DNA from: Phytohabitans aurantiacus
Lineage (GTDB): Bacteria; Actinomycetota; Actinomycetes; Mycobacteriales; Micromonosporaceae
Assembly (NCBI RefSeq): GCF_027923225.1
Contig: NZ_BSDI01000032.1
Span: forward strand, 192,192-256,191
Length of the DNA stretch: 64,000 bases
Direction of reading: 5' to 3'
The notes beneath the pieces were generated by a model. The model saw only the letters and a list, made by a program, of their open reading frames with translations, was not told where the DNA came from and ran no database searches. Both the position numbers and the translations under genes were made by a program. Of the stretch, positions 1 through 9,352 are shown in pieces. Positions within the stretch are counted from its first letter, which is position 1. Each line of letters begins with the position of its first letter.

Positions 1-249
1 CTCGGTGCGCTCCGGGCCCTGCACGAGGCGGGGCGCGACGTGCCGACCGAGGTGAGCGTCGTGGGGTTCGACGACATACCCGAGGCGGCGTACCTGCTGC
101 CGCCGTTGACCACGGTGCAGCAGGATTTCGCGGCGCTCGGGCGCGCCAGCCTGGAGCTGCTCGTCGAGCAGATCACGGCTGGTGTGCGTACCCAGCAGCA
201 CATGCGGTTCCCACCGGAACTGGTGGTGCGGGAAAGCACGGGTAGATGA
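1..249 (+). CDS. LacI-family transcriptional regulator, C-terminal fragment
   Basis: The reading frame is open from the first base, so the gene begins outside the window; 82 residues are visible. They match the last part of the periplasmic-binding-protein-like effector domain of LacI/GalR repressors (VSVVGFDDIPEA, then PPLTTVQQDF and the family-typical ending on VVRES). The same segment in the complete repressor at 15837-16883 is clearly similar (VGFDDIPEAEFFSPPLTT), so the two are paralogues. The DNA-binding domain is not visible. It is followed 55 bp later by a GH43 gene with an operator-like palindrome in the gap, so it probably senses a plant-derived sugar. Confidence 0.9.
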   Translation, partial: LGALRALHEAGRDVPTEVSVVGFDDIPEAAYLLPPLTTVQQDFAALGRASLELLVEQITAGVRTQQHMRFPPELVVRESTGR

Positions 250-275
250 GGAAACCAACGGCACGGGCTGGTCGT

Positions 276-287
276 GTGAACGCTAAC
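276..287 (+). promoter_or_regulatory. LacI-type operator, GTGAACGCTAAC
   Basis: This 12-mer matches the perfect palindrome GTTAACGTTAAC found at 7392-7403 in 10 of 12 positions. It lies 18 bp before the GH43 start codon and just upstream of its ribosome binding site (GGAGG, 295-299). It is the weakest of the four copies in the arabinose block. Binding is inferred, not shown. Confidence 0.55.
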
Positions 288-304
288 AACCACCGGAGGC
301 GTCA

Positions 305-1729
305 GTGCGCAGATTCGCGTCGATCGCCGTGCTCGTTATGCTGACCACCATGCTGGTCGGCACCGGGCCGGCGCAGGCTTCACCCGGAGTGCAATACACC
401 AATTCGCTGATCGCTCAGCGGGCCGACCCGCACATCGTCAAGCACACCGACGGGTTCTACTACTTCACCGCGACCGCTCCCGAGTACGACCGCATCGTGA
501 TGCGCCGGGCCACCACCCTCCAGGGCCTCGCCAGCGCCGCCGAGACGGTCATCTGGCGAAGGCACACCAGCGGCGAGATGGGTGCGCACATCTGGGCACC
601 GGAAATCCACTACATCAACAGCCGGTGGTACATCTACTTCGCCGCCGGGCGTACCGACGACGTGTGGGCCATCCGCCCGTACGTCCTGGAGAACACGAGC
701 GCGAACCCGCTGACCGGTACCTGGACCGAAAAGGGCCGGATCGCGTTGCCGCTCAACACATTCTCCCTCGACGCCACCACTTTCGTCCACAATGGAACAC
801 GCTACTTGAGCTGGGCACAGAACGACCCGGCGGTGGGCAGCGGCACCAACCTGTACCTCGCGCCCCTGTCGAACCCGTGGACGATCTCGGGCACACCGGC
901 GCGCATCTCCGTGCCGACGCTCTCGTGGGAGACCATCGGCCACCGGGTGAACGAGGGCCCCGCCGTGATCCAGCGCAACGGGCGCGTGTTCATGGCGTAT
1001 TCGGCCAGCGCCACCGACGCGAACTACTGCATCGGCCTGCTGACCGCGTCAGCGACCAGCAACCTCATGAATCCGTCGTCGTGGACCAAGAGCGCGCAGC
1101 CGGTCTTCGCCAGCAACGCGAACACCAGCCAGTACGGGCCGGGACACAACTCGTTCACGGTCTCCGAAGACGGGCAGAGCGACATCCTCGTCTACCACGA
1201 TCGCAGTTACCGGGACATCTCCGGCGACCCGCTCAACGACCCCAACCGGCGCACGCGGCTGCAAAAGCTCTACTGGAACGCCGACGGTACGCCCAACTTC
1301 GGCATCCCGGTCGCGGACGGCGTGACGCCGTACCGGCTCAGGTCGTACAACGTCACGGACCGCTTCATCCGGCACTGGAACTTCCGGGCCCGGCTCGACC
1401 CCAACGTGACCGTGCTCGCCGACTCGCAGTTCCGGATCGTGACCGGGCTGACCGGCAGCGGCACGGTGTCGCTGGAGTCGACCAACTACCCCGGTTACTT
1501 CCTGCGCCACCGGAACTACGAGCTGTATGTCGAGCGCAGCGACGGCTCGACGCTCTTCCGCAACGACGCGACGTTCTACCGCCGCGCGGGGCTCGCTGAC
1601 TCCGCCGCGGTGTCGTTCGAGTCGTACAACTTCGCTGGGCGGTACATCCGGCACTCCAACAGCCTCATGTACGTCCAGCCGGTGAGCACCGCGACCGACC
1701 GCGCGGACGCCACCTACATCCTGGAATAG
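305..1729 (+). CDS. Secreted GH43 alpha-L-arabinofuranosidase with CBM42 (AbfB) domain
   Basis: A 474-residue exported enzyme expected to release terminal arabinose from arabinan or arabinoxylan. Residues 1-25 are a Sec signal peptide ending at an Ala-X-Ala site. Residues about 30-335 are a five-bladed GH43 propeller with the three expected acids: Asp41 in RADPHI (base), Asp156 in SLDATTF (pKa modulator) and Glu217 in NEGPAV (acid). Residues about 340-474 are an AbfB/CBM42 arabinose-binding module with repeated FIRHWN/FLRHRN/YIRHSN motifs. The layout is that of exo-1,5-alpha-L-arabinofuranosidases of actinomycetes. The GTG start at 305 is supported by GGAGG 5 bp upstream. It probably forms an operon with the GH2 gene 47 bp downstream and is preceded by an operator. 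Confidence 0.93.
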   Translation: MRRFASIAVLVMLTTMLVGTGPAQASPGVQYTNSLIAQRADPHIVKHTDGFYYFTATAPEYDRIVMRRATTLQGLASAAETVIWRRHTSGEMGAHIWAPEIHYINSRWYIYFAAGRTDDVWAIRPYVLENTSANPLTGTWTEKGRIALPLNTFSLDATTFVHNGTRYLSWAQNDPAVGSGTNLYLAPLSNPWTISGTPARISVPTLSWETIGHRVNEGPAVIQRNGRVFMAYSASATDANYCIGLLTASATSNLMNPSSWTKSAQPVFASNANTSQYGPGHNSFTVSEDGQSDILVYHDRSYRDISGDPLNDPNRRTRLQKLYWNADGTPNFGIPVADGVTPYRLRSYNVTDRFIRHWNFRARLDPNVTVLADSQFRIVTGLTGSGTVSLESTNYPGYFLRHRNYELYVERSDGSTLFRNDATFYRRAGLADSAAVSFESYNFAGRYIRHSNSLMYVQPVSTATDRADATYILE

Positions 1730-1776
1730 CGGCTGGACCCCGAGGCCGTGGGCTGGGGCTGGGCTAGGCTTTTCTC

Positions 1777-4635
1777 GTGATCAACTCGCACGCGTACGTC
1801 TCCAGTCCCGCCCCCGGCAACGGGCGCCGCCAGCCGCGCGCCTGGTTCCGCTCCGACGCACCCACCGTCGACCTCGACGGCGAATGGCGGTTCCGGCTCG
1901 CCGCCCGCCTCGCCGACGCGACCGACGGTTTCGAGGCGCCGGACTTCGACGACGCCGGCTGGGACCTGCTCGACGTGCCGTCGTGCTGGCAGATGCACGG
2001 ATACGGCGCGCCCGCGTACACGAACGTCGTCTATCCGTTTCCGATCGACCCGCCGCGCGTGCCGGACGCGAACCCGACCGGCGAGTACCGCCGCGAGTTC
2101 ACGCTCCCGGACGGCTGGCCGGCTGGCCGGCGCGTGCTGCGCTTCGAGGGCGTCGACTCGTGCTTCGCGGTATGGCTGAACGGTGAGCTCCTCGGCGACG
2201 GCAAGGGCAGCCGGCTGCCCACCGAGTTCGACGTGACCGGTGTGCTGCGGCCGGGCCGCAACGTGCTGGCGCTGCGCGTACACCAGTGGTCGGCGGCCAG
2301 CTACCTCGAAGACCAGGACATGTGGTGGCTGTCGGGCATCTTCCGGACCGTCCGGGTGCTGTGCCGCCCCGATGGCGCCCTCGACGACTTCTTCGTGCAC
2401 GCCGACTACGACCACATCACCGGTCAGGGCACGCTCCGCGTGGAGACGGACGCGCCGGCCCGACTGAGCGTGCCGGCCCTGGGCCTGCACGACGCCGACC
2501 CCGCCGGACCGCACGTCATCGAGCGGGTCACGCCGTGGACCGCGGAGGCGCCGCACCTGTACGACGGCGAACTTGTCGCCGGCGGCGAGCGCGTGCCGGT
2601 GCGGATCGGGTTCCGCCGGGTGGTCGTCGAAGACGGCCTGCTGAAGGTGAACGGCCAGCGCCTGCTGCTGCGCGGCGTGAACCGGCACGAGTGGGATCCC
2701 GACCACGGCCGGACGCTGAGCCGCGAGACGATGCTGCGCGACATCCTGCTGATGAAGCGGCACAACATCAACGCCGTCCGCACCAGCCACTACCCGCCCA
2801 GCGCCGAGTTTCTGGACCTGTGTGACGAGTACGGGCTGTGGGTCGTCGACGAGTGTGACCTGGAGACGCACGGTTTCCACATGGTGGGCTGGCGGGACAA
2901 CCCGGTCGACGATCCACAGTGGCTGGACGCCTGCCTCGACCGCATGGCGCGGATGGTGGAACGCGACAAGAACCACGCCAGCGTCATCATGTGGTCGCTC
3001 GGCAACGAGTGCGGCACCGGCGCCAACCTCGCCGCGATGTCGGAGTGGGCGCGCACCCGCGATCCCGACCGTCCCATCCACTACGAGGGCGACTGGAACA
3101 GCACGTACGTCGACGTCTACAGCCGCATGTACGCGAGCCACGCCGAGGTCGAGCTGATCGGGCAGGGCACGGAAGAGCCCACGAAGGACCCCGAGGCCGA
3201 CGCGCACAGGCGCGGCCTTCCGTTCATTCTTTGCGAGTACGCCCACGCGATGGGCAACGGACCCGGTGGCCTCAGCGAGTACCAGCGCCTGTTCGAGGAG
3301 TACCCGCGGTGCCAGGGCGGCTTCGTGTGGGAGTGGATCGACCACGGCGTACGCACGAAGACCGCCGACGGGCGGGAGTTCTACGGATACGGCGGCGACT
3401 TCGGCGAGGTACTGCACGACGGCAACTTCGTCGCCGACGGGCTCGTCTTCCCGGACCGCACGCCCTCGCCCGGCCTGATCGAGTTCAAGAAGGTCATCGA
3501 GCCGGTCCGGATCGAGGTGGATCCGGACGGGCGGACCGTGCGCGTGCGCAACGGGTACGACTTCGTGGACACCGGCCACCTGTCGTTCTCGTGGCGTGCC
3601 CTGGACGGTGCCGAGGGCGAGCTCGACGTGCCCATCCTGGCACCGGGGGAGAGTGTGACCGTCGACCTGCCCTACACGGGCACCGACTGGGTCACGGTCA
3701 GCGCGACCCTCGCCAAGGACGAGCCGTGGGCACCTGCGGGGCACGAGATCGCCTGGGGTCAGGCGGGCACTCCGGTCGCGGTGACGCCACCGGCACCAGC
3801 GGCGAGTGCCACTGTGGACGGTGACCACATCGTGGTGGGGCCGGCGGTCTTCGAGCGGGTCACCGGCACGCTCTCGCGCATCGGGGACCTCGACGTCGAG
3901 GGGCCCAGGCTCGACCTGTGGCGGGCGCCGACCGACAACGACCTGCGCGGCTGGGGCGAGGGAAGCGTCATGGCCACCGCCTGGCGCGAGATCGGCCTGC
4001 ACCGGCTGGAGCACGCCGTTCTCGCCGTCGAGCCGGGCGCCGAGGGCCTGACAGTTCGCACCCGGGTCGCCCCGGCCGGCACCGATCTCGGCATCCTCGC
4101 CACGTACACGTGGTGGACCGCCGGCGGGCAGCTCTGGCTCAGGCTCGACACCGAGCCGGTCGGTCCATGGCAGGTTCCGTTGCCTCGCCTGGGGTTGCGG
4201 ATGTCGCTGCCGACCACACTGGAGCCGGACACTGTGGACACGGTCACGTGGTTCGGGCTCGGCCCCGGCGAGGCGTACGGGGACACCACGGCCGCCGTAC
4301 GCGTCGGCACGTACACGCACACGGTCGACGAGCTGCAGACCCCTTACGTGTACCCGCAGGAGAACGGCAACCGCCGCGAGGTGCGCTGGGCGGAGGTCGC
4401 GGGGCTTCGCATCACGGGCGCGCCGCACTTCGACCTGACGGTGCGGCCGTGGACCAGCGAGGATCTGGCGGCCGCGACGCACCCGACGGATCTGGTGCGC
4501 CGCGACCGGCTGTACGTCAACCTGGACGTCGCGCAGAACGGCATCGGCACCGCGTCGTGCGGCCCCGGCGTCCTCCCCCAACACCAGCTGACGGCAGCCC
4601 CCGCATCACTAACCCTCGCCTTCGAGCCTCAGTAG
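1777..4635 (+). CDS. lacZ: GH2 beta-galactosidase, LacZ type
   Basis: A 952-residue cytoplasmic glycoside hydrolase family 2 enzyme that hydrolyses terminal beta-galactosides. The N-terminal jelly roll (about 35-210), the Ig-like domain, the TIM barrel (about 290-590) and the C-terminal beta-galactosidase small-chain domain (about 680-950) are in the LacZ order. The acid/base is Glu411 in SLGNECGTG and the nucleophile Glu487 in CEYAHAMGNG. No signal peptide is present. The start is GTG at 1777. The stop codon overlaps the convergent GH127 gene by 7 bp. Its position beside arabinan-degrading enzymes suggests use on arabinogalactan-derived galactosides, which is inference. Confidence 0.95.
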   Translation: MINSHAYVSSPAPGNGRRQPRAWFRSDAPTVDLDGEWRFRLAARLADATDGFEAPDFDDAGWDLLDVPSCWQMHGYGAPAYTNVVYPFPIDPPRVPDANPTGEYRREFTLPDGWPAGRRVLRFEGVDSCFAVWLNGELLGDGKGSRLPTEFDVTGVLRPGRNVLALRVHQWSAASYLEDQDMWWLSGIFRTVRVLCRPDGALDDFFVHADYDHITGQGTLRVETDAPARLSVPALGLHDADPAGPHVIERVTPWTAEAPHLYDGELVAGGERVPVRIGFRRVVVEDGLLKVNGQRLLLRGVNRHEWDPDHGRTLSRETMLRDILLMKRHNINAVRTSHYPPSAEFLDLCDEYGLWVVDECDLETHGFHMVGWRDNPVDDPQWLDACLDRMARMVERDKNHASVIMWSLGNECGTGANLAAMSEWARTRDPDRPIHYEGDWNSTYVDVYSRMYASHAEVELIGQGTEEPTKDPEADAHRRGLPFILCEYAHAMGNGPGGLSEYQRLFEEYPRCQGGFVWEWIDHGVRTKTADGREFYGYGGDFGEVLHDGNFVADGLVFPDRTPSPGLIEFKKVIEPVRIEVDPDGRTVRVRNGYDFVDTGHLSFSWRALDGAEGELDVPILAPGESVTVDLPYTGTDWVTVSATLAKDEPWAPAGHEIAWGQAGTPVAVTPPAPAASATVDGDHIVVGPAVFERVTGTLSRIGDLDVEGPRLDLWRAPTDNDLRGWGEGSVMATAWREIGLHRLEHAVLAVEPGAEGLTVRTRVAPAGTDLGILATYTWWTAGGQLWLRLDTEPVGPWQVPLPRLGLRMSLPTTLEPDTVDTVTWFGLGPGEAYGDTTAAVRVGTYTHTVDELQTPYVYPQENGNRREVRWAEVAGLRITGAPHFDLTVRPWTSEDLAAATHPTDLVRRDRLYVNLDVAQNGIGTASCGPGVLPQHQLTAAPASLTLAFEPQ

Positions 4636-7379
4636 GCGGCGCGGCGGGCGGTGTTGAGTATGCGCTGGGCGTCCTGCTCTGTCAGGGCGCCCAGCGCCTG
4701 CCACGCCTCGACCACGGCCTTTACGCGCACGATCAGGGCGTGGTGGGTGCGGAACGGGGCGTCGGCCCACACGTCGTCGAGCAGCGTGGTGCCGTCGGCG
4801 CGTGCCGGGTTGGCCACTCCCGAGTCCAGCCCGGCGAAGACCACCCGCGGCTCGACCCGCTCGACGTACGCGTGGGTGGGATCCTCGGTGCCCTCGAAGA
4901 ACGGCGCGAACTCGATGCCGCCGACCGTGAAGTGCAGCGGCTTGTCGGGTACGGGTGTGAGCGCGCCGGCCAGATCGCCGCTCAGCGCCGCGGTGGGATA
5001 CAGGGCGACCGGCAGGTACGTGGTGCGAGCGTCCCGCCCGACGAGGTTGATGGGGCCGTAGAAGAGCGTCTGCGTGGTCGGATCGTCGAGCGCCCGCTCC
5101 ACCCGCAGCCGGAACGGCATCCGCACGCGCACGGTGTCGCCGTCTCGCCACGTGCGCGAGATCGTGAAGTACGTGCCGGGCACCGGGACCCGGGTCAGTA
5201 CGCGGTCGTTGACGGTCACCTCGAACCCGTCGCGCGCCCAACTCGGCACCCGCAGGTGCAGGTCGAACGCCGCCTTGCCGCGCACGGTCAGCGTGGTGCC
5301 CTGCTCGAACGGGAAGCTGGTGCTCTGGGTGACCGTGACGCCGCGCCAGGTCACTGTGGACGGACTGAAAAGGTTGACGTACAACCCGTTTTCGCTCTCG
5401 AAGTACACCGAGTCCTGGTACTTCGTCGCGCTCTCCATGCCGGTGCCCTCGCAGCACGTGGTGCCCTGCTTCGGCGTGTAGTCGCGCACGTGCCCGGGCA
5501 CCAGCCCGATGAAGTAGGTGACGAGCGGCTTCTCGGCATCCGGACGGTCCTGTTTGGAGCCGAGTACCTGGTTGTAGAGCGCCCGCTCGTAGTAGTCCAT
5601 GTATTTCGGGTCCTGCTCGTGGAAGAACAGCATCCGGCTGAGCTTCAACATGTTGTACGCGCAGCAGGTCTCCGCGTTGGTGTCGCTGAGCGTGCCGGCG
5701 ATGACGCCCGGCGCCCGCCAGAACTCGACGGTACTGGTGCCGCCGATGCCGTACATCCGGGTCGGCACCACCATGCGCCAGAAGTTCTTCGCCGCGGTCA
5801 GGTACCGCTCCTCGCCGGTCTCGTCGTGCAACCGCACCAGCCCGGTCAGGATCGGGATGTGCTGGTTGGCGTGCATGCCGTCGAGGATGTCCTGACCGGC
5901 GACGCAGGAGTCGATGAGCCGGTCGAGGTCGAAGAGGCGAGCCAGCGCCAGGTGCTCGGCCTTGCCGGTGACCGCGTGCAGGTCACAGATCGCCTCGACG
6001 ATGCCGCCGAACTCACCGCTGGAGAAGATGCCCCACATCCGCTGGCGCGTGCTCTGCGGCAGGACGGACAGGCGCGAGTACATCCAGTCGCACATGCCGC
6101 TCGCGAGGTCGAGCGCCCGCTCGTCACCGGTGTTCAGGTACGCGTCGAGCAGCCCGCGCAGGATCTTGTGTGCCGTGTAGTACGGCGCCCACACCACCGT
6201 GTAGTTGCCGCTCGTCATCGACTCCAGCGTGATGAACTGCGTCTCCGGGTACGCCGCGAGGAAGCCGGGGTGGCTCGGCCCGCCCCAGGTGCGGCGCAGC
6301 GTCGCGTGCTGCCCGCGCCCGGACGCGTCGGTGAACGTGCCGCCGGTGGTCTCGTCGAACGCCCACGAGGCCAGGTCACCGGTCGCCGGCGCGATCTGCA
6401 GGGCGGCCACCTCAGCGGCGCTCAGCGCGCGGGACCAGACGTTCACCTCGTCGAAGGCGCCGGCGAAGACCGGATCACCGGAGAAGTTCGACCGGCCGAG
6501 CCAGTTGTTGGTCAGCGTGCCGAGCGCGGCGGGGCTGAGCGTCATCCCGGTGTTCGCACCGACCGCGATGCCATTGACGTACAGGGTGCCGGTGCCGCCC
6601 GCGATCGTGACCGCGATGTGGCTCCACTGGCCCAGCGGCAGCGGTGCCGTGCCGTTGATGCCCTGCTCGCCGCCCGGCCCGGTGGTGGTGATGGCGAATC
6701 GCGGCACGCCGCTGCCGTTGCGGGCCGCCAGGTACAGGTATCGCGTGGTGTTGTTGCCGAAGTCGAAGACCCTCGCCCAGTTGCCGCCGTGCGCCGGTTT
6801 GACCCACGCGGCGATGGTGATCGCCGCGGCGCCACCGAGCGCCGTCGCCGGCAAATCCACGTACTGGTAGGAGCCCCGCGCGTTCTCGACCGCCGTGCCG
6901 AACCGGCCCGGGACGCTCAGCACGGCGGGCGGCCGCCGCAGCGCCTCGCGGACGTCGACGAGGGCACCCACCATGTACCGGATGCGGTCGGCGAAGACCG
7001 CCTCGCCCGTGCTGCCGTACGCCTGCGAGAGCATGGTGAGGAAGTGGCCGGTGAAGTGGCCGCGCAGGTTGCCGTTCGCCTCGCCGTCGAGCCCCTCCCA
7101 GCCGCCGGGAGCGACGGCGCCCAGTGTGGACAGTCCGGCGTTGGCGCGAAAGACCTGGAGCATCCGGTCGACGTCGTATCCGCGGCCGAAGTCGAGCATC
7201 AGGCGGCGCTTGTCGGCGAAGAGACCATCGCCGAGCGAGACGTCCTTGAGCGCGAACGGCCGGACGCTCCAGGCTGCCGGCGTGGCGGCTGACGCTGGGT
7301 TGCCGATAGACGCACCGATCGCGGGTGCCGCCGCGATGAGTGAGGCGTTGCGAAGGAAGTGGCGGCGGGGGAGTGCCAT
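4629..7379 (-). CDS. Exported GH127 family glycosidase with an inserted LamG domain
   Basis: A 916-residue protein of the GH127 (beta-L-arabinofuranosidase) fold. The N-terminus carries a twin-arginine signal (RRHFLRN, then a hydrophobic stretch and Ala-X-Ala near residue 32). Residues about 40-148 are the first part of the (alpha/alpha)6 barrel; about 150-365 is a concanavalin-like LamG module; the barrel resumes at about 370. By analogy with HypBA1 of Bifidobacterium, Glu552, Cys572, Cys642 and Cys643 (in VEFWR, ETCC and TTCCEG) would form the zinc-thiolate active site. I chose ATG at 7379 because it gives the Tat signal; the frame is open further upstream without homology. A perfect operator palindrome lies 12 bp upstream. 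Confidence 0.9.
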   Translation of the reverse strand: MALPRRHFLRNASLIAAAPAIGASIGNPASAATPAAWSVRPFALKDVSLGDGLFADKRRLMLDFGRGYDVDRMLQVFRANAGLSTLGAVAPGGWEGLDGEANGNLRGHFTGHFLTMLSQAYGSTGEAVFADRIRYMVGALVDVREALRRPPAVLSVPGRFGTAVENARGSYQYVDLPATALGGAAAITIAAWVKPAHGGNWARVFDFGNNTTRYLYLAARNGSGVPRFAITTTGPGGEQGINGTAPLPLGQWSHIAVTIAGGTGTLYVNGIAVGANTGMTLSPAALGTLTNNWLGRSNFSGDPVFAGAFDEVNVWSRALSAAEVAALQIAPATGDLASWAFDETTGGTFTDASGRGQHATLRRTWGGPSHPGFLAAYPETQFITLESMTSGNYTVVWAPYYTAHKILRGLLDAYLNTGDERALDLASGMCDWMYSRLSVLPQSTRQRMWGIFSSGEFGGIVEAICDLHAVTGKAEHLALARLFDLDRLIDSCVAGQDILDGMHANQHIPILTGLVRLHDETGEERYLTAAKNFWRMVVPTRMYGIGGTSTVEFWRAPGVIAGTLSDTNAETCCAYNMLKLSRMLFFHEQDPKYMDYYERALYNQVLGSKQDRPDAEKPLVTYFIGLVPGHVRDYTPKQGTTCCEGTGMESATKYQDSVYFESENGLYVNLFSPSTVTWRGVTVTQSTSFPFEQGTTLTVRGKAAFDLHLRVPSWARDGFEVTVNDRVLTRVPVPGTYFTISRTWRDGDTVRVRMPFRLRVERALDDPTTQTLFYGPINLVGRDARTTYLPVALYPTAALSGDLAGALTPVPDKPLHFTVGGIEFAPFFEGTEDPTHAYVERVEPRVVFAGLDSGVANPARADGTTLLDDVWADAPFRTHHALIVRVKAVVEAWQALGALTEQDAQRILNTARRAAY

Positions 7380-7391
7380 GTCGGCCCCTCT

Positions 7392-7403
7392 GTTAACGTT
7401 AAC
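7392..7403 (-). promoter_or_regulatory. LacI-type operator, perfect palindrome GTTAACGTTAAC
   Basis: A perfect 12-bp palindrome 12 bp before the GH127 start codon. It is the best copy of the motif seen also at 276, 13401 and 16910, and has the central CG step typical of LacI-family operators. The site would overlap the transcription start or ribosome-binding region, so repression is the likely mode of control. Confidence 0.75.
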
Positions 7404-7446
7404 ACCCACGGTCTGAAACATATCCTTAACCGCTGGGTCGGTTACG

Positions 7447-8775
7447 TCAAGACCTCGGGCCGCAGGTGGCGAGGCTGCACCAGCGGCGCTGTCCACTGTG
7501 GTCGATGAAAAGCCAGCCGCAGCGCGGGCTCGGGCACGCGCACACCGACCATCTCCGGGGATCGGCCAGCAGGTCGCCCGCGCTGCGCGCAGCGGCGTAC
7601 AACGGCGCGCGCAGGCCGGCCTCGCGAGACAGGCGCCAGCGCCCCAACCCGTCCGGGCCACGCTCGTACACCGACATCCGCGCCGCCGCCTCGACGCATC
7701 GGGCCACCGCGGCGAATGCGGCGGTGTCGTCCGGGTCGGTGAGGCACGAGTACAGGTCAGCGCGGAGCGCCCGAGCCTCGTCGAGGACCGCTGACGCGCC
7801 CAGCGGATCGAGCCGCGCCTCGTCGAGCAGGCGGTTCACCGAGGCGTCGTCGACGAGATCCTGGTAGCCGGCCCACACGGCGAGCGCCGGATAGCCACGG
7901 AGCCACTCCGCCCCGGGCATCCGTTCACCGCCCCAACCCGCGTACGTGTTGCAGAAGTCCAGAGCGGGGTGGCCGCCCACGCTCCACGGCAGCCAGACCT
8001 CGCGGACCCGCACCGCGTACACCGGCGCCGCCGGCCGCTCCAGCCGCGGGTCACCGCTCAGGATGCGCTGGTGCACCGTCTCCAGCTCCACGCCGGGCTC
8101 CACGCCCAACTCGCCGGCGAGCGCCTTGTACGCCAGCTCGTAGAGGCGCAGCGCGTCGGCCTGGCGGGCGGCCCGGTACAGCGCGGTCATCACGCTCGCG
8201 ACGAGCCCTTCCCGCGTGGGGTACGCCTCGGCGAGTTCCATCAGGACGGCGATGACGCGGTCGTGGTACCCCATATCGAGCTGGACCTGCGCGCAGAGCT
8301 CGGCGGTCGTGAGGCGCAGGTCTTCGAGGCCGGTGCCGACGCGGCGGCGCAAGCCGTCGCCGGCTAGGCCGGCGAGCAGCGGCCCGCGCCACAGCCCGAG
8401 CGCCTCGGTGCCCAACTCCACGCGCACGGCGGGGTCGGTAGCCGTGGCCGCGCGGCGTGCCAGCTCGGTGAAGCGCGCCGCGTCGACGGTGTGGCCGCCC
8501 GCGTCGACCGCGTAGGCGTCGCCGCGGGTCTCGACGTCGACGCCGTACGGGGTGAGCGCGGCGCGCAGCCGGTTGACGTACGTGTGCAGGGTGCCCCGGG
8601 CGCTGGCTGGCGGGTCGCCGTCCCACACCAGGTCGACCAGCCGGTCGATGGCGACCGCGTGGCCGGCTTCGAGCAGCAGGATCGCCAGCAGGCGGCGCTC
8701 CTGGCGCCGCAGGCCGACCGGGACGGGCCGCCCCTCGTGCCGCGCCTCGAACGGCCCGAGCAGTTGGAACTCCAT
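7447..8775 (-). CDS. SARP-like winged-helix/BTAD regulator fused to a CGNR-type zinc finger domain
   Basis: A 442-residue protein. Residues 1-95 form an OmpR-type winged helix as in SARP/AfsR regulators (start MEFQLLGPFEA, TLHTYVNRLRAAL). Residues about 96-240 are the bacterial transcriptional activation domain (BTAD) with TPR-like helices (ALGLWRGPLL, ALRLYELAYKAL). Residues about 265-442 resemble the ABATE/CGNR domain: LDFCNTYAGW at its start, and a C-terminal zinc finger with CPSPRCGWLF, RRWCS and a final CG. In place of the canonical CGNR the end reads CGPRS. The ATG at 8775 fits the family start. It is divergent from a secreted-protein gene with only 55 bp between them, so it may regulate that gene. 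Confidence 0.8.
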   Translation of the reverse strand: MEFQLLGPFEARHEGRPVPVGLRRQERRLLAILLLEAGHAVAIDRLVDLVWDGDPPASARGTLHTYVNRLRAALTPYGVDVETRGDAYAVDAGGHTVDAARFTELARRAATATDPAVRVELGTEALGLWRGPLLAGLAGDGLRRRVGTGLEDLRLTTAELCAQVQLDMGYHDRVIAVLMELAEAYPTREGLVASVMTALYRAARQADALRLYELAYKALAGELGVEPGVELETVHQRILSGDPRLERPAAPVYAVRVREVWLPWSVGGHPALDFCNTYAGWGGERMPGAEWLRGYPALAVWAGYQDLVDDASVNRLLDEARLDPLGASAVLDEARALRADLYSCLTDPDDTAAFAAVARCVEAAARMSVYERGPDGLGRWRLSREAGLRAPLYAAARSAGDLLADPRRWSVCACPSPRCGWLFIDHSGQRRWCSLATCGPRS

Positions 8776-8830
8776 GCCGAAATGGTTGCATGGTGAGCCC
8801 GTGGTGAGCCGCCTCGATGAGACTTCCGCC

Positions 8831-9352
8831 ATGCGTAAAATGATCATTGGGATCGTGTCTTTGCTGGCTGTCATCGTGGCGGCCGAGCCTGCCGCGGCGG
8901 CGACCGGCGGCGGCTGGGTGCCCGCGCCGTCCTCGCCCTGGGAGGTGCCGGCGGGTGCCCGGTGCGACTTCCCCGTGCGCGCCGAGCCGGTGGTCGACGA
9001 GGTGCGGACCCGCGTGTTCGAGCGGTACCCGGACGGCTCCACCAAGCGCGAGGCGTACGTGGGTGACCTCGTGCTGAAGGTGACCAACGTGGCGAGCGGC
9101 GCGTCTGTCGAGGTGGACCTGAGCGGCAGCGCCATGGTCAAGATCGCCCAGGGCGGGACCGTGGTCTCCGACTCGGTGTGGGCCGTGGTCGGGCCGGCGC
9201 TCTTCGGGTTCCGCGAGGGCGGCGGCAACCGCCCCCGCGGAATCTACGTCTTCGACGGCCTCTACACCATCGCCTTCGACGCGGCGTCGTACAAGACCGT
9301 CACGATGTACCACGGCACCGAGCGCGAACTCTGCGCCGAGCTTTCGCGCTAG
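8831..9352 (+). CDS. Secreted protein of unknown function
   Basis: A 173-residue protein with a Sec signal peptide (basic start MRKM, hydrophobic core, cleavage near residue 24 after AAAA). The mature part is rich in beta-strand pattern and has two cysteines, in ARCDF near its start and in ELCAEL at its end, which could form a disulphide. I do not recognise the family. Its stop codon overlaps that of the convergent sugar permease by 4 bp. It is divergent from the SARP-CGNR regulator, which is the only hint about its control. Confidence 0.75.
   Translation: MRKMIIGIVSLLAVIVAAEPAAAATGGGWVPAPSSPWEVPAGARCDFPVRAEPVVDEVRTRVFERYPDGSTKREAYVGDLVLKVTNVASGASVEVDLSGSAMVKIAQGGTVVSDSVWAVVGPALFGFREGGGNRPRGIYVFDGLYTIAFDAASYKTVTMYHGTERELCAELSR

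Noticed and set aside
1714..4584. A 956-codon open frame antisense to lacZ
   Set aside because: It mirrors a well-supported GH2 gene with catalytic motifs, and its composition (Arg/Val/Pro-rich, no domain) is that of a high-GC antisense shadow. The same holds for long frames over rny, nrdJ, miaB and the permease gene.
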